DNA of 64,000 bases from Micromonospora rosaria (GTDB lineage: Bacteria; Actinomycetota; Actinomycetes; Mycobacteriales; Micromonosporaceae), in the NCBI RefSeq assembly GCF_001567585.1, contig NZ_LRQV01000009.1:1-64000 (forward strand). Direction: 5' to 3'. The notes under the pieces are model-generated. The model did not search any database and was not told where the DNA came from. It worked only from the letters and a program-made list of their open reading frames with translations. Both the position numbers and the translations under genes were made by a program. Shown here one piece after another: positions 51,255 through 59,795 of the stretch (the stretch's first letter is position 1; the number at the start of each line of letters is the position of its first letter).

Positions 51255-52574
51255 ATGGGCCCCATCGACGCGGCAGTCGCCGCTGCCCGGTACGCCGACC
51301 CGGACGTGGTCCGCGAACGCGACCGGCGACACGTCTGGCACACCTGGACCCCGGTCGGCGCCGACCGGTCCGCCGCGATGTTCACCCACGCCAGCGGGTA
51401 CCGGATCTGGGACATCGACGGCCGGGAGTACATCGAGGGGTCGGCGCTGAACTCGACCTGCGGGTACGCCCATCCGGAGGTGACCCGCGCGGTCGCCGAG
51501 CAGGCCGGCCGGCTGCACCACGTGGACGTCTCGTTGACCAGCCACGACCTGGCCGGCGCGCTGGCCGAGCGGATCGCCTCGTACCTGCCCGCGCCGCTGA
51601 CCCGGACGCTCTTCGTCAACAGCGGGTCGGAGGGGTTCGACGCGGCCGTGCTGATGGCCGTCGGCCACGCCGCGCACCAGGGCCGGCCACGGTCGCGCAT
51701 CGTCGCCTTCGCCCGGGGGTACCAGGGCGCGACGGTGCTCGCCCGGAGCCTGTCCGACCTGCCCCGGTGCCGGCACCCGATGACCGCGCCGCTGCCGGTG
51801 ACCCTGGTCGACCTGCCGCTGCCGCCCCGGGACCTGCGCCGGCCGGAGGCGCTGCCGGTGCTGCTCGACGCCTTCGAGCGGGCCATCGGGGCCGATCCGG
51901 CCGATCCGCCGGCCGCCGTGGTGGTGGAGCCGTTCCTCAACGTCGGCGGCGGAGTGGTGCTGCCGCCGGGGTTCCTGGCGGGGCTGCGCGCGCTCTGCGA
52001 CGCGACCGGCACCCTGCTCGTCGTCGACGAGGTCTTCACCGCGTACGGGCGGGCCGGCGCGATGTTCGCCTGCGCCCGGGACGGGGTCGTCCCCGACGTG
52101 GTGGTCTCCAGCAAGGGGCTCGCCGGCGGGTACGTGCCGATCGCCGCGGTGACCGCCGGTGAGCACGTCTACGAGGGGTTTGCCGCCGACCCGGTCATCG
52201 GCGGCCTGCGGTACGGCCACACCACCTCCGGGCACGCGGTGGCCTGCGCGGCGGCGCTCGCCACGCTCGACGTGCTGGAGAAGGAGAACCTGGTCGAGCG
52301 GGCCGAGTGGCTCGGCGGGCGGATGGCGGCCCGGGTGGCGCACCTGGCCGGCACCGGTGAGGTCGTCGACGTGCGACGGCTGGGACTGGTGGTGGTGCTG
52401 GAGATGACCACCGAGGACGCCGCGCTCGCGGTGCTGGCCCGCGCCCGCGCCCACGGGCTGCTGCTGCGCCGGCAGGGGGCGGCGGTCATGGCGGTCCCGC
52501 CGCTGGTCATCGACGACGCGGGCGCCGACGCGCTGGTGGACCGGCTGTTGGCCGCGCTGCCCGGACCGGCCTGA
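51255..52574 (+). CDS. Class III aminotransferase
   Basis: A 439-residue PLP aminotransferase. VNSGSEGFDAAVLMAVG (cofactor phosphate), LLVVDEVFTAYGRAG (PLP Asp), VVSSKGLAGGYVP (Schiff-base Lys) and GHTTSGHAVACAAALATLDVL match omega-amino or sugar-6'-aldehyde-type class III enzymes rather than ornithine aminotransferase. The ATG at 51255 follows AAGGAGCAGGAG. With the alditol-oxidase-type flavoprotein it could turn a CH2OH into CH2NH2, or it could make an unusual beta- or omega-amino acid for the NRPS. It heads a run with deacetylase 1 and the PhyH gene. Confidence 0.88.
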   Translation: MGPIDAAVAAARYADPDVVRERDRRHVWHTWTPVGADRSAAMFTHASGYRIWDIDGREYIEGSALNSTCGYAHPEVTRAVAEQAGRLHHVDVSLTSHDLAGALAERIASYLPAPLTRTLFVNSGSEGFDAAVLMAVGHAAHQGRPRSRIVAFARGYQGATVLARSLSDLPRCRHPMTAPLPVTLVDLPLPPRDLRRPEALPVLLDAFERAIGADPADPPAAVVVEPFLNVGGGVVLPPGFLAGLRALCDATGTLLVVDEVFTAYGRAGAMFACARDGVVPDVVVSSKGLAGGYVPIAAVTAGEHVYEGFAADPVIGGLRYGHTTSGHAVACAAALATLDVLEKENLVERAEWLGGRMAARVAHLAGTGEVVDVRRLGLVVVLEMTTEDAALAVLARARAHGLLLRRQGAAVMAVPPLVIDDAGADALVDRLLAALPGPA

Positions 52575-52590
52575 CCGGTCACCCCAGGGC

Positions 52591-52639
52591 AACTTGCCAA
52601 AAGTTGGCAAGTTCGAGCGGTTCTTGTCAAGCTTGGCAA
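52591..52639. promoter_or_regulatory. Cluster operator D: perfect TTGCCAA inverted repeat
   Basis: AACTTGCCAA (52591-52600), spacer AAG, TTGGCAAGTT (52604-52613): a perfect 10-bp inverted repeat. It is followed by TTGTCAA (52624-52630) and TTGGCAA (52633-52639), which form a second inverted pair with one mismatch. The site lies in the 113-bp gap before deacetylase gene 1. This is the best-conserved copy and defines the motif. Confidence 0.82.
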
Positions 52640-52687
52640 TGACGTGGGCGGCCGGACCGCCGGAGACCCGCGAGGGAGGAGACCGAC

Positions 52688-53734
52688 ATGTTGTACTCGG
52701 GAGTGGCCTGGGATGCCGACGGCTACACGGTCGACGTGCTGGACGAGACCGGCCGACCCGCCCGCCCCACCGTCCGCTTCGGCCGGGGTCGGATCGACGA
52801 CCTGGTCCGCCACCTCGGGGCCACCGGCGACGCCCAGGTCACGGTCGTGGACAGCACGAACGGCATCCTCGACGGCCGGCTGATGGCCGCCGGCCTCACC
52901 GTGTACCGGGCCGACCCGCCGGTGCTGCCGCCCCGGCCGGAGTTCGGCTCGGTCCCCGCGACCGAGCTGGCCCGCGCCGCGCAGCGGGACCTGGCCGCGC
53001 TGACCCGCCTCGACCCGCGCCGGGGCACCCAGACCGGGCGCGAGCACGACCTGGAGACGGGCATCGCGGCGAGCGCCGACGCGCTCGGCGCGCTCACCGT
53101 CGCCGGGCGGGTGCTCAGCCACGGTGACCGCGACCGGCCGGAGGTCGCGCTGACCTTCGACGACGGTCCGCAGCCGCCGTACACCGGCCGGGTCCTCGAC
53201 GTGCTGGAACGCTACGACGTGCCGGCGACCTTCTTCTGCGTCGGGCTGCACGCCGGGGGCCACCCCGACGAGCTGGCCCGGATGCGGGAACAGGGGCACG
53301 AGCTGGGCAACCACACCTGGTCGCACCCGTTCCTGCCGGAGCTGACCCGCGCGCAGCTCGTGGCGCAGGTCGAGCGGACCGCCGAGGCCGTCGAGCGGGC
53401 CGGCGGCAGCGTACCCACGCTGTTCCGCCCGCCGTACGGGTCGCGGACCCCGCAGGTGATGCGTTGGCTGTCCGAGCTGGAGCCCCGGGTGGTGCTCTGG
53501 GACGTGGAGCCGTTCGACTGGGCGATGCCCGGCGCGGAGACCATCGCCCGGATCGTGCTCGACCGGACCCGCCCCGGCTCGGTGATCCTGCTGCACGACG
53601 GCGGCGGCGACCGGTCGCAGACCGTCGACGCGCTGCCGGCCGTCATCGAGGGCCTGCTCGGCCGGGGGTACCGCTTCGTGCCCGCCGGCCGGCTCGCCAC
53701 CCCGACCCCGGCGGCGACCACGTCGGCCCGCTGA
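52688..53734 (+). CDS. NodB-type deacetylase 1 with IS110-like N-terminal domain
   Basis: A 348-residue protein without a signal peptide. From residue about 155 it is a complete polysaccharide-deacetylase domain: TFDDGPQPPYTG, GNHTWSHPFLPEL (metal His pair), FRPPYGSRTP, VLWDVEPFDW and ILLHDGGGDR. Residues 1-115 (LYSGVAWDADGYTVDVLDETGR, VTVVDSTNGILDGRLMAAGLTVYRADPP) follow the layout of the IS110 transposase RNase H-like domain, but the first catalytic Asp is Ala and the final acidic pair is missing. It probably removes N-acetyl from a soluble biosynthetic intermediate such as a GlcNAc unit. A paralogue lies at 60061. An operator precedes it, and the PhyH gene follows 89 bp later. Confidence 0.88.
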   Translation: MLYSGVAWDADGYTVDVLDETGRPARPTVRFGRGRIDDLVRHLGATGDAQVTVVDSTNGILDGRLMAAGLTVYRADPPVLPPRPEFGSVPATELARAAQRDLAALTRLDPRRGTQTGREHDLETGIAASADALGALTVAGRVLSHGDRDRPEVALTFDDGPQPPYTGRVLDVLERYDVPATFFCVGLHAGGHPDELARMREQGHELGNHTWSHPFLPELTRAQLVAQVERTAEAVERAGGSVPTLFRPPYGSRTPQVMRWLSELEPRVVLWDVEPFDWAMPGAETIARIVLDRTRPGSVILLHDGGGDRSQTVDALPAVIEGLLGRGYRFVPAGRLATPTPAATTSAR

Positions 53735-53823
53735 CCGGTCCGGCGCCGGCTGCACCGATCCCTGACGAGCACCGGCGCGGGCCGCCCGTCCGCGCCGGTC
53801 ACGACGAGAGCGGAGACACCACC

Positions 53824-54645
53824 ATGGCCCTTCGCGCCCCGACCTCGGACGCGCCCACCCGCACCGGCCCCGCGCCGCTGTCCACCGCGCAGGTCGAGCA
53901 GTTCCACCGGGACGGGTTCCTGGTCCTGCCCGGCTTCCTCCCCGACGACCTGGTCACCCGGCTGCGGCCCGAGGTGGACCGCTGGGTGGACGAGGGCCTG
54001 CGGGCCCGCTCCATCGCCTGCGCCGTCGACCCGGCCGCCACCGGCCTGCCGCCCGTGCTGGAGCTGGAGCTGCCCGCGCACGGCGCGCTCATCGCGCACC
54101 CGCCGCTGCTGGAGCTCCTGGCCCGGCTGATGGGGCCGTCCTTCGTCTTCCACCACCTGCACAGCGACCGGCAGGAGCCGGACCGGCCGGGCAAGCCGTG
54201 GCACCACGACTACGAGCAGCACCCGCAGACCGACCGGACGTTCACCATGATCCACACCCTGCACTACCTGGACGGGCTCACCGAGGACACCGCCTCGCTG
54301 GTGGTGCTGCCCGGCTCGCACCGGGAGGTGGCCGCGAAGGACGCCCGCGCCGACCGGGGCACCGACCCGCTCCCCGGCGAGCTGGTGCTGGACCGGCTGC
54401 CCGTCGGCTCCACCGTGGTCCTGCACTCCGCGCTGTTCCACGCCCGGCGGGCGCTGCCCGGGGGGCGGGGCGCCCACCGGTACTTCCTCGACTCGTCGTA
54501 CTGCCAGACGGGCCGGCGCTGGCCACCGGTGAAGCCGTACTGGCGGTACGCCCTGCGGCGGGCCCGCGAGCTGCGGCTGGACGGCGGCCGGTGGCCGGAA
54601 CTCTTCGCCGAGCGGCACTTCACGGAGTACGAGCGGCCCGCCTGA
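53824..54645 (+). CDS. PhyH-type 2-oxoglutarate dioxygenase
   Basis: A 273-residue phytanoyl-CoA-dioxygenase-family enzyme. VEQFHRDGFLVLPGFLPDDLV is the usual start, the iron ligands are WHHDYEQ (His and Asp) and HSALFHAR (distal His), and SLVVLPGSHRE is a family block. Cluster-linked members hydroxylate, halogenate or epimerise small molecules using iron and 2-oxoglutarate. The ATG at 53824 begins near the domain. It is read after deacetylase 1. The site it oxidises (amino acid, sugar or polyketide part) cannot be told. Confidence 0.87.
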   Translation: MALRAPTSDAPTRTGPAPLSTAQVEQFHRDGFLVLPGFLPDDLVTRLRPEVDRWVDEGLRARSIACAVDPAATGLPPVLELELPAHGALIAHPPLLELLARLMGPSFVFHHLHSDRQEPDRPGKPWHHDYEQHPQTDRTFTMIHTLHYLDGLTEDTASLVVLPGSHREVAAKDARADRGTDPLPGELVLDRLPVGSTVVLHSALFHARRALPGGRGAHRYFLDSSYCQTGRRWPPVKPYWRYALRRARELRLDGGRWPELFAERHFTEYERPA

Positions 54646-54977
54646 GCCGGGTGTCAGGTCGTGGTGACCGGTCCGGAGCCGTGACCGGGCCGCTTCCTAA
54701 TCTCTGGAACCCACCGGTCACCGCTTGTTTAGGAGTGCTCCGCCGGGGAGACAAGCATCGACGGCAGTGGTTCCGTCCGGGGGAGAGACATCAGTATGGT
54801 CACCTGGTGCGTCAGTCGGATGCTCATCCACCCCTACCTTGCCGTCACGCTCCTCGTCTCCGCCGCCTCGGCCCGGAGACGACCACGGGGCGCGATGCCG
54901 GCCACGATGGGGGTTGCGGTCGCCGCCTGCGCCAGTTCGGACATCGACTGGCCGTGACGGCCACCGGGCCAGCAACC
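54646..54977. other. Intergenic stretch with one doubtful small open frame
   Basis: No recognisable gene between the convergent PhyH and helical-barrel genes. A 53-codon plus-strand frame (54796-54957, starting MVTWCVSRMLIHPYL) follows GGGGGAGAG at a rather long distance and has partly actinobacterial codon use. A 36-codon minus-strand frame starts MSELAQAATATPIV but lacks a ribosome binding site. Neither has enough support to be called a gene. The GC content is lower than in the flanking genes. Confidence 0.3.
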
Positions 54978-55022
54978 GGCGGCCCGTCCACCGCAGCGAT
55001 CGGCTGTGGCGGACGGGCCGCC
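54978..55022. terminator. Bidirectional hairpin terminator
   Basis: A perfect 12-bp stem, GGCGGCCCGTCC (54978-54989) with 55011-55022, with a 21-base loop, placed just after the stop of the minus-strand barrel-protein gene. Confidence 0.65.
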
Positions 55023-55048
55023 TTCGGTATGCCGGGGACTCCGGGCGG

Positions 55049-56170
55049 TCAGGTCCCGCCCGGGGTGGTGGCCGCCCGGCGGAGCCGGACGTCGGCGGCG
55101 TGTTCCAGGACGGCGTCGGCGAGGAACTTCGCCGCCCAGTTGGGGAAGGCGAGCGGCTCGAAGCCGCCGCTGAGCGGCCAGGAGCCGGCGAGCGCGCCGA
55201 CCGTCGCCGGCTCCAGCGGCTGGTGCACCTGGAGCTGCGCCAACCGGTCGAGCACCGCGCCGCTGCGCTCCCGTAGCGTCTCGTCGCCGGTGCGCCGGGC
55301 CACGTCCAGCCAGATCGTGACGAGCTGGGCGTCGCCGGTGAGGCAGGCGTAGTCGACCAGCGGGGTGAAGCCGGGGCCGATCTCGCCGGGCAGCAGCGGG
55401 TGCAGGTCGGTGCGGAGCGCGGCCAGGCGTACCGCGCAGGCCACCGCCGCGTCGGCGGCGCGCCGCGCCGGCTCGGGCAGCTCCGTCGCGACCAGGTCCG
55501 CGCAGCGGAGCAGGCCGCGCAGCGCGTACCCGATGGTGTGCGTCCAGGCGGTGTGGTCGGCGCTGAACGCCATCGCGTCGATCCAGCCGTCCGGCCGGAC
55601 CTGGTCGAGCAGCCAGTCCAGCGAGCGGCGGACCCCCGCGAGGTACGCCGGCTCCCCGGTGGCCCGCCACAGCTCGGCCAGCGCCCAGGTGACCCGGGAC
55701 GAGTAGGTGTTGGGGGTGTCGAAGTGGGACAGCCAGGCGCCGGTCGGCTGCTGGGCGGCGAGCAGCCAGTCCCCGGCCCCGACCGCCGTGTCGAGCAGTG
55801 GCTGCTCGCCGGTGGCCCGCCAGAGCGCCAGCAGGCCGAGCAGGATCTGACCGGTGTCGAAGACCACCGGTGGGCCGTCCACGCCCGTCCCGCCCGGGAA
55901 GCTCCCGTCCGGGCGTTGCAGGTCGAGCAGCCACTCGCCGATCTCCGCCGCCCGGTCGGCGAGTTCCGGCCGGTCCAGGGCGGCGGCCCCGCGCAACAGG
56001 GTGGGGATCAGGTAGCCGCTGGTCTCCGGGTACGTCGGTTGCCAGCCGGTGCGCAGGTCGTAGCCGGCCGAGACGCCCCGGCGGCCGGTGGCGTCGTGGG
56101 CGGCGCAGACCCAGGTCAGGGCGTCGTCGAGGACGTCGCGGTACGCCAGCGGGGCGCGTTCGTGGGACAT
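55049..56170 (-). CDS. Alpha/alpha-barrel protein (glycoside-processing or cyclase fold)
   Basis: A 373-residue soluble protein without a signal peptide, built of repeated helical pairs with Trp/Gly-rich turns: AAEIGEWLLDLQRPDGSFPGG, AVGAGDWLLAAQQPTGAWLSHFD, SLDWLLDQVRPDGWIDAMAF. The repeating LLxxQxPDGS pattern is that of alpha/alpha toroids shared by terpenoid cyclases, pectate lyases and unsaturated glucuronyl hydrolases. VVFDTGQILLGLLALWRATG and SGYLIPTLLRGAAAL also fit. I cannot assign a reaction. In the cluster it might act on the glycan part as a hydrolase or epimerase. The ATG at 56170 follows GGGAGG. It is divergent from the first GT2 gene across a heptamer-bearing gap. Confidence 0.75.
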   Translation of the reverse strand: MSHERAPLAYRDVLDDALTWVCAAHDATGRRGVSAGYDLRTGWQPTYPETSGYLIPTLLRGAAALDRPELADRAAEIGEWLLDLQRPDGSFPGGTGVDGPPVVFDTGQILLGLLALWRATGEQPLLDTAVGAGDWLLAAQQPTGAWLSHFDTPNTYSSRVTWALAELWRATGEPAYLAGVRRSLDWLLDQVRPDGWIDAMAFSADHTAWTHTIGYALRGLLRCADLVATELPEPARRAADAAVACAVRLAALRTDLHPLLPGEIGPGFTPLVDYACLTGDAQLVTIWLDVARRTGDETLRERSGAVLDRLAQLQVHQPLEPATVGALAGSWPLSGGFEPLAFPNWAAKFLADAVLEHAADVRLRRAATTPGGT

Positions 56171-56279
56171 CTGACCGGCCTCCCGACTCTCGCGTGACAC
56201 AACGGGCCGGTGGGGTCCCGGCCTCCCGACCAGCCTACGGCGGCCCGCCGCCGTCAGCCACGCGGACGAGGCACAAGTA

Positions 56280-56317
56280 TTGCCACGATGTTGTCTGATT
56301 GCGCCGAGATTTGCCAA
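56280..56317. promoter_or_regulatory. Cluster operator E: TTGCCAA repeats before the first GT2
   Basis: TTGCCAC (56280-56286), TTGTCTG (56291-56297) and TTGCCAA (56311-56317) have spacings of 11 and 20 bp. They lie in the 185-bp divergent gap between the barrel-protein and GT2 genes. TTGTCTG is identical to the first element of operator A. Confidence 0.65.
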
Positions 56318-56355
56318 GGGTTACCGTGGCGGGTGACGACGACGGTGAGGTGGTC

Positions 56356-57534
56356 ATGAACGAGCTGAAGTGCAGTGTGGTCATCCCGTACCGGCAGCGG
56401 CTGCGCAACGTCGGCATCGCGCTCGCCTCGCTCGCCGAGCAGACCATGGACCGCACCGAGTTCGAGGTGGTCGTCGGCGCGCTGGAACACTGCCCCGAGT
56501 ACGCGGCGGCGGCCCGCGCCCACGCCGACCGGCTGAACCTGGTCACCGTCATGCGCGACGGCGAGTGGAACCCGAGCCGCGCCCGCAACCTCGCGCTGCG
56601 CCACGCGACCGGGCGGGTCGTCGTCCTCCTCGACGCCGACATGGCCGCCCCGGCGACCTTCCTGGAGCACCTCTACCAGCGGTACTTCGCGCACGGCCAG
56701 CGGGTCTGCGTGGTCGGCCAGATGGCCGGCTACGACGAGATCATGGAGAAGGACCTGGGCGCGGTCGAGGTGCCGCCGTGGGCGCACTACCGGGACGTCC
56801 TCGCCGGGCTGGACCCCGACGGCGAGCCCCCGCTCGACCGGCGCTGGACCGGGCGGTACGCCCCGGCGACCGTCCGGTTCCCGTGGGCCTTCGCGCGGAC
56901 CGCCGTGATGGCGCTGCCCCGTTCCCTGGTCACCGAGCACGGGCTCTGGTTCGACGAGGGGTTCCGGGGGTGGGGCGCCGAGGACCAGGAGTGGGCCTTC
57001 CGGATCCACCGCACCGGTACCCCGATCCTGATGAGCCGGGACGTCTTCGCGCTGCACGTGCCGCACCCGCGCGACGCCCGCGCGGAGGAGCGTTCGGCGC
57101 AGGCCAACCGGCGGTACTACATCGGCAAGTGGCCCCGGCTCGACCTGGAGATGGCCTACGCGTACGGCTGGTTCGAGACCGCCGAACGCTACGACGACCT
57201 GCGCCGGCAGGTCGCCGAGGCGGCCGGCGACGGCCGGACCCTCGGGGTGGTCCGGGGCCCCGCCGACGGCCGGACCCTGCTGGTCGTCGGGGCGGCGCTG
57301 GACGCGACCGCGCACACCCCGGTACCCGAGGTGGCCGCGCTCTTCGACCCCGGTGCCCGGCTGCGGGCGTTGCCGCTGGTCGGGGTCGGCCTGCCCGACG
57401 ACGACGGCAGCGTCGACGAGTGCCGCCTCCTGCCCGCCGTGCGCCGGCTGGACCCGGTGCACCGGGAGACCATCCGACGGGAGGCGGAGCGGGTCGCGGT
57501 CGACGTCGTCGAGGTCGCCCCCGCCGTCGCCTGA
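56356..57534 (+). CDS. GT2 glycosyltransferase with galactosyltransferase-type C-domain
   Basis: A 392-residue GT-A glycosyltransferase. CSVVIPYRQRLRNVGIALASLAEQ is the nucleotide-sugar fold, LLDADMAAP the DxD metal site, and FRGWGAEDQEWAFRIHRTG the Glyco_transf_7C acceptor loop with Glu-Asp. The last 80 residues (GRTLLVVGAALDATAHTP onward) form an extra alpha/beta segment. Cytoplasmic, no membrane segment. The ATG at 56356 follows GGTGAGG and starts at the first strand; a TTG start at 56299 would lie inside the operator. It likely transfers a hexosamine or hexose onto the scaffold, working with the deacetylases. Confidence 0.88.
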   Translation: MNELKCSVVIPYRQRLRNVGIALASLAEQTMDRTEFEVVVGALEHCPEYAAAARAHADRLNLVTVMRDGEWNPSRARNLALRHATGRVVVLLDADMAAPATFLEHLYQRYFAHGQRVCVVGQMAGYDEIMEKDLGAVEVPPWAHYRDVLAGLDPDGEPPLDRRWTGRYAPATVRFPWAFARTAVMALPRSLVTEHGLWFDEGFRGWGAEDQEWAFRIHRTGTPILMSRDVFALHVPHPRDARAEERSAQANRRYYIGKWPRLDLEMAYAYGWFETAERYDDLRRQVAEAAGDGRTLGVVRGPADGRTLLVVGAALDATAHTPVPEVAALFDPGARLRALPLVGVGLPDDDGSVDECRLLPAVRRLDPVHRETIRREAERVAVDVVEVAPAVA

Positions 57535-57556
57535 CCGCGACCGCCCACGACGCGGA

Positions 57557-57600
57557 CCGGGGCGGGGGACGGTCCCGGAAGGGACCGTTCCCCGCCCCGG
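57557..57600. terminator. Strong bidirectional hairpin terminator
   Basis: Twenty-base arms (57557-57576 and 57581-57600; core GGGACGGTCCC) with one mismatch and a GGAA loop, extendable by further pairing. It lies between the convergent GT2 and GT8 genes. Confidence 0.82.
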
Positions 57601-57617
57601 TCCGGTGCGGTGCCGCG

Positions 57618-58448
57618 TCAGCGGGCCACCGCGAAGGCGTACTCCTCGTAGAGGCGGCGCAGCGGGTTGTCCGGGAAGGCGTCGTGCCACGGCTTCGCCT
57701 CACCGATGTAGTGCACGATCCCCTCGGGCCGGGTCAGGTAGTCCATCCGGCCGTTGCCGAAGATCCCGTGCACCGAGTGCTCGATGAGCTTGTTCCACTT
57801 CTCCGGGAACGGCGTCCACCGGCCGGCGAAGACGTGGTTGAGGACGTCCTGGTCGATGTTGGGCAGGTCGCGGCCGTAGGTGCGGTGCAACTCCACCGCC
57901 CGCTCGGTGGCCCGCTCGGCCCGCCACCGGTCCATGTCGATCAGCAGCACACCGGAGTTGAAGTGCCCCGGCGGCAGCGCGCCGGTCTGGTGCTGCTGGG
58001 CCCGCCCGCCGGAGAAGGTGAGCGAGCGCGCCGGGCCCACCTCGTTCAGCCCGGCGCCGACCGCGTTGCCCTTCAGGTCCTCGGCCAGCAGCTCGGTCAG
58101 GTCGTCCAGGACCAGGGTGTCGGCGTCGAGGTAGACGACCCGGGGGATGCCCGCCGGGATCACCGTGCCGATGTGCAGCCGGCCCAGGGCCGCGTCGGTC
58201 CACCACTTGCGGCGCACCTCCATCACCAGCGGGTCGGCCACGGTGTGCAGTTCGACCTCGCCCTCGGCGGCCAGCCCGTCGGTGACCAGCTTCCGGCCGT
58301 CGTCGGTCAGCCCCGAGTCGATGACGTGGAAGACCAGGCGGGTGCCGTCGTCGCGCAGGTTCCGGCGTACGGAGTGGCCGGTGACCACGGCGGGACGGGC
58401 GTACCGCTCGTCGACCGCGAAGACCACGTGGACGTCCTGTCGGCGCAT
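57618..58448 (-). CDS. GT8-family glycosyltransferase
   Basis: A 276-residue retaining glycosyltransferase of the LgtC/glycogenin family. VVFAVDERYARPAVVTGHS, VVYLDADTLVLDDL (DxD), GHFNSGVLLIDMDRW, NIDQDVLNHVF and IVHYIGEAKPWH are all canonical. LgtC-type members transfer alpha-galactose from UDP-Gal, which matches the UDP-glucose 4-epimerase at the left end of the cluster. The ATG at 58448 follows CAGGAG. It is read together with the upstream kinase gene (81-bp gap). Confidence 0.9.
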   Translation of the reverse strand: MRRQDVHVVFAVDERYARPAVVTGHSVRRNLRDDGTRLVFHVIDSGLTDDGRKLVTDGLAAEGEVELHTVADPLVMEVRRKWWTDAALGRLHIGTVIPAGIPRVVYLDADTLVLDDLTELLAEDLKGNAVGAGLNEVGPARSLTFSGGRAQQHQTGALPPGHFNSGVLLIDMDRWRAERATERAVELHRTYGRDLPNIDQDVLNHVFAGRWTPFPEKWNKLIEHSVHGIFGNGRMDYLTRPEGIVHYIGEAKPWHDAFPDNPLRRLYEEYAFAVAR

Positions 58449-58529
58449 GAGTCGCTCCTGTCGTTCGGGCGCAGGCCGCACCGGGCCGCCCGTGGTGGGG
58501 GCGCGGGCGTGGCCTGCGCGACGGTGGGC

Positions 58530-59456
58530 TCAGGGGTGCTGCTGGTGGTCGGCGACGATCTCGTCGAGCCGACGCCGGGCGGCGACGCCCCGGACCGGGT
58601 CGGTCAGCTCCTCGGGGCCGGGCAGGATGCCGGTCAGCCCCCAGGCGCGCCCCCGGGCCCAGGTCGCGTCGTCGACCCCGAGCGCGGCCCGGAACACCTG
58701 CCGGCTCGGCGCGTCGAAGAAGGTCCAGGCGGCGATCAGGTCACAGGCCGGGTCGCCGACCGCGACCGTGCCGAAGTCGATGACCGCGCCGAGCCGGCCG
58801 TCGCGCATCAGCATGTTCGCCGGGTCGGGGTCGCCGTGGATCCAGACCGGCGGGCCGGGCCAGGCGGGGGCGGCGACCGCCGTCTCGTACACCTCGGTCA
58901 ACGCGGCGGTGTCGACCAGGCCGGACAGGGCCGCGATCCGCTCCCGGACCCGGGACTCCACCACCGGCGAGTCCCGCCGGTCGGCCAGCGGGACGCCCCG
59001 GAACCCGTTGCTGGCCTCCGGTGGCGGGCCTCCGGTGGCGGGCACGGACTGCAAGGCGGTCAGGAACCCGGCCAGCTCGACCGCCGTGCGGTGCGGGTCG
59101 GCGATCCGGTCGAGGTCGGCGTCCTCGCCCTCCAGCCAGCGGTAGACCGACCAGGGGAACGGGTACCCCTCGCCGGGCCCGCCCCGGGCGACCGGTGCCG
59201 GGATCGGCAGCGGCAGGTGCGGCGCGAGGTACGGCAGCCACCGCTGCTCCCGCTCCACCTGCCCCACCCAGCGGGGCAGTCGGGGCAACCGGACCGAGAG
59301 CGTGTCGCCCAGCCGGTAGGTGGCGTTGTCCACCCCGGACTTCGCGACCGGCTCGACGGGCAGGTCCGCCCAGTGCGGGAACTGGGTGGCGACCAGCCGG
59401 CGGACGAGCGGGGCGTCGACGGGCACCTCGCCCGGACGCAGCGCGGGAGTGGACAC
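58530..59456 (-). CDS. APH-type kinase, probable self-resistance
   Basis: A 308-residue aminoglycoside-phosphotransferase-family protein. SGVDNATYRLGDTLSVRLPR (ATP Lys replaced in context by Arg), VWIHGDPDPANMLM (catalytic Asp, Asn) and GAVIDFGTVAVGDPACDLI (DFG) match the hygromycin/fructosamine-kinase-like branch. Inside a cluster with aminosugar chemistry, it most likely phosphorylates the product or an intermediate for self-protection. GTG 59456 with AGGAGG nine bases upstream is chosen; longer readings run into the heptamer region. It is transcribed with the GT8 gene. Confidence 0.85.
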   Translation of the reverse strand: MSTPALRPGEVPVDAPLVRRLVATQFPHWADLPVEPVAKSGVDNATYRLGDTLSVRLPRLPRWVGQVEREQRWLPYLAPHLPLPIPAPVARGGPGEGYPFPWSVYRWLEGEDADLDRIADPHRTAVELAGFLTALQSVPATGGPPPEASNGFRGVPLADRRDSPVVESRVRERIAALSGLVDTAALTEVYETAVAAPAWPGPPVWIHGDPDPANMLMRDGRLGAVIDFGTVAVGDPACDLIAAWTFFDAPSRQVFRAALGVDDATWARGRAWGLTGILPGPEELTDPVRGVAARRRLDEIVADHQQHP

Positions 59457-59576
59457 GCGGCGGACCTCCTCACGGTCGGGTACCGGTCGGGTGGGCCGGG
59501 ACGGCGTCGACGGCCCGACCGGCATCGTCGCCTCACCCTCGACGGTAGGAGGGCATCCGGGCGCTGTCAAAAGGAG

Positions 59577-59615
59577 AGGCAACATTCGTGCCTATTGCTG
59601 ACCAATTCAGGCAAC
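59577..59615. promoter_or_regulatory. Cluster operator F (weak): GGCAAC elements before the kinase
   Basis: AGGCAAC occurs at 59577-59583 and 59609-59615, with ATTGCTG between; these are partial matches to the TTGGCAA heptamer in an AT-rich stretch 120-160 bp upstream of the kinase start. Weaker than the other sites. Confidence 0.4.
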
Positions 59616-59795
59616 GGGTTTGAGCAGGTGAAACGCCCGTCGTGGCAGCTCCCGGTGGGTCGGTGGAGTCGGCCGCTGGGGCAACGGATCAGGAGGGCGG
59701 GATACGCGTTGCCCGGCGCTCGGCGGTTTGGTCTACTGAGGGGACCGGCCATCGTCGATATCCGCACGGCCTGTACCAGCAGTTGCCCGGCCTGA

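Noticed and set aside
54796..54957. A 53-codon small frame as a peptide or RiPP precursor
   Set aside because: Ribosome binding site spacing is poor, codon use is mixed, no modification enzyme is nearby, and it lies before a terminator between convergent genes.
56370..59795. A 1141-codon plus-strand open frame crossing GT2, GT8 and kinase genes
   Set aside because: It overlaps three well-supported genes in other frames, crosses a strong terminator and shows no domain.
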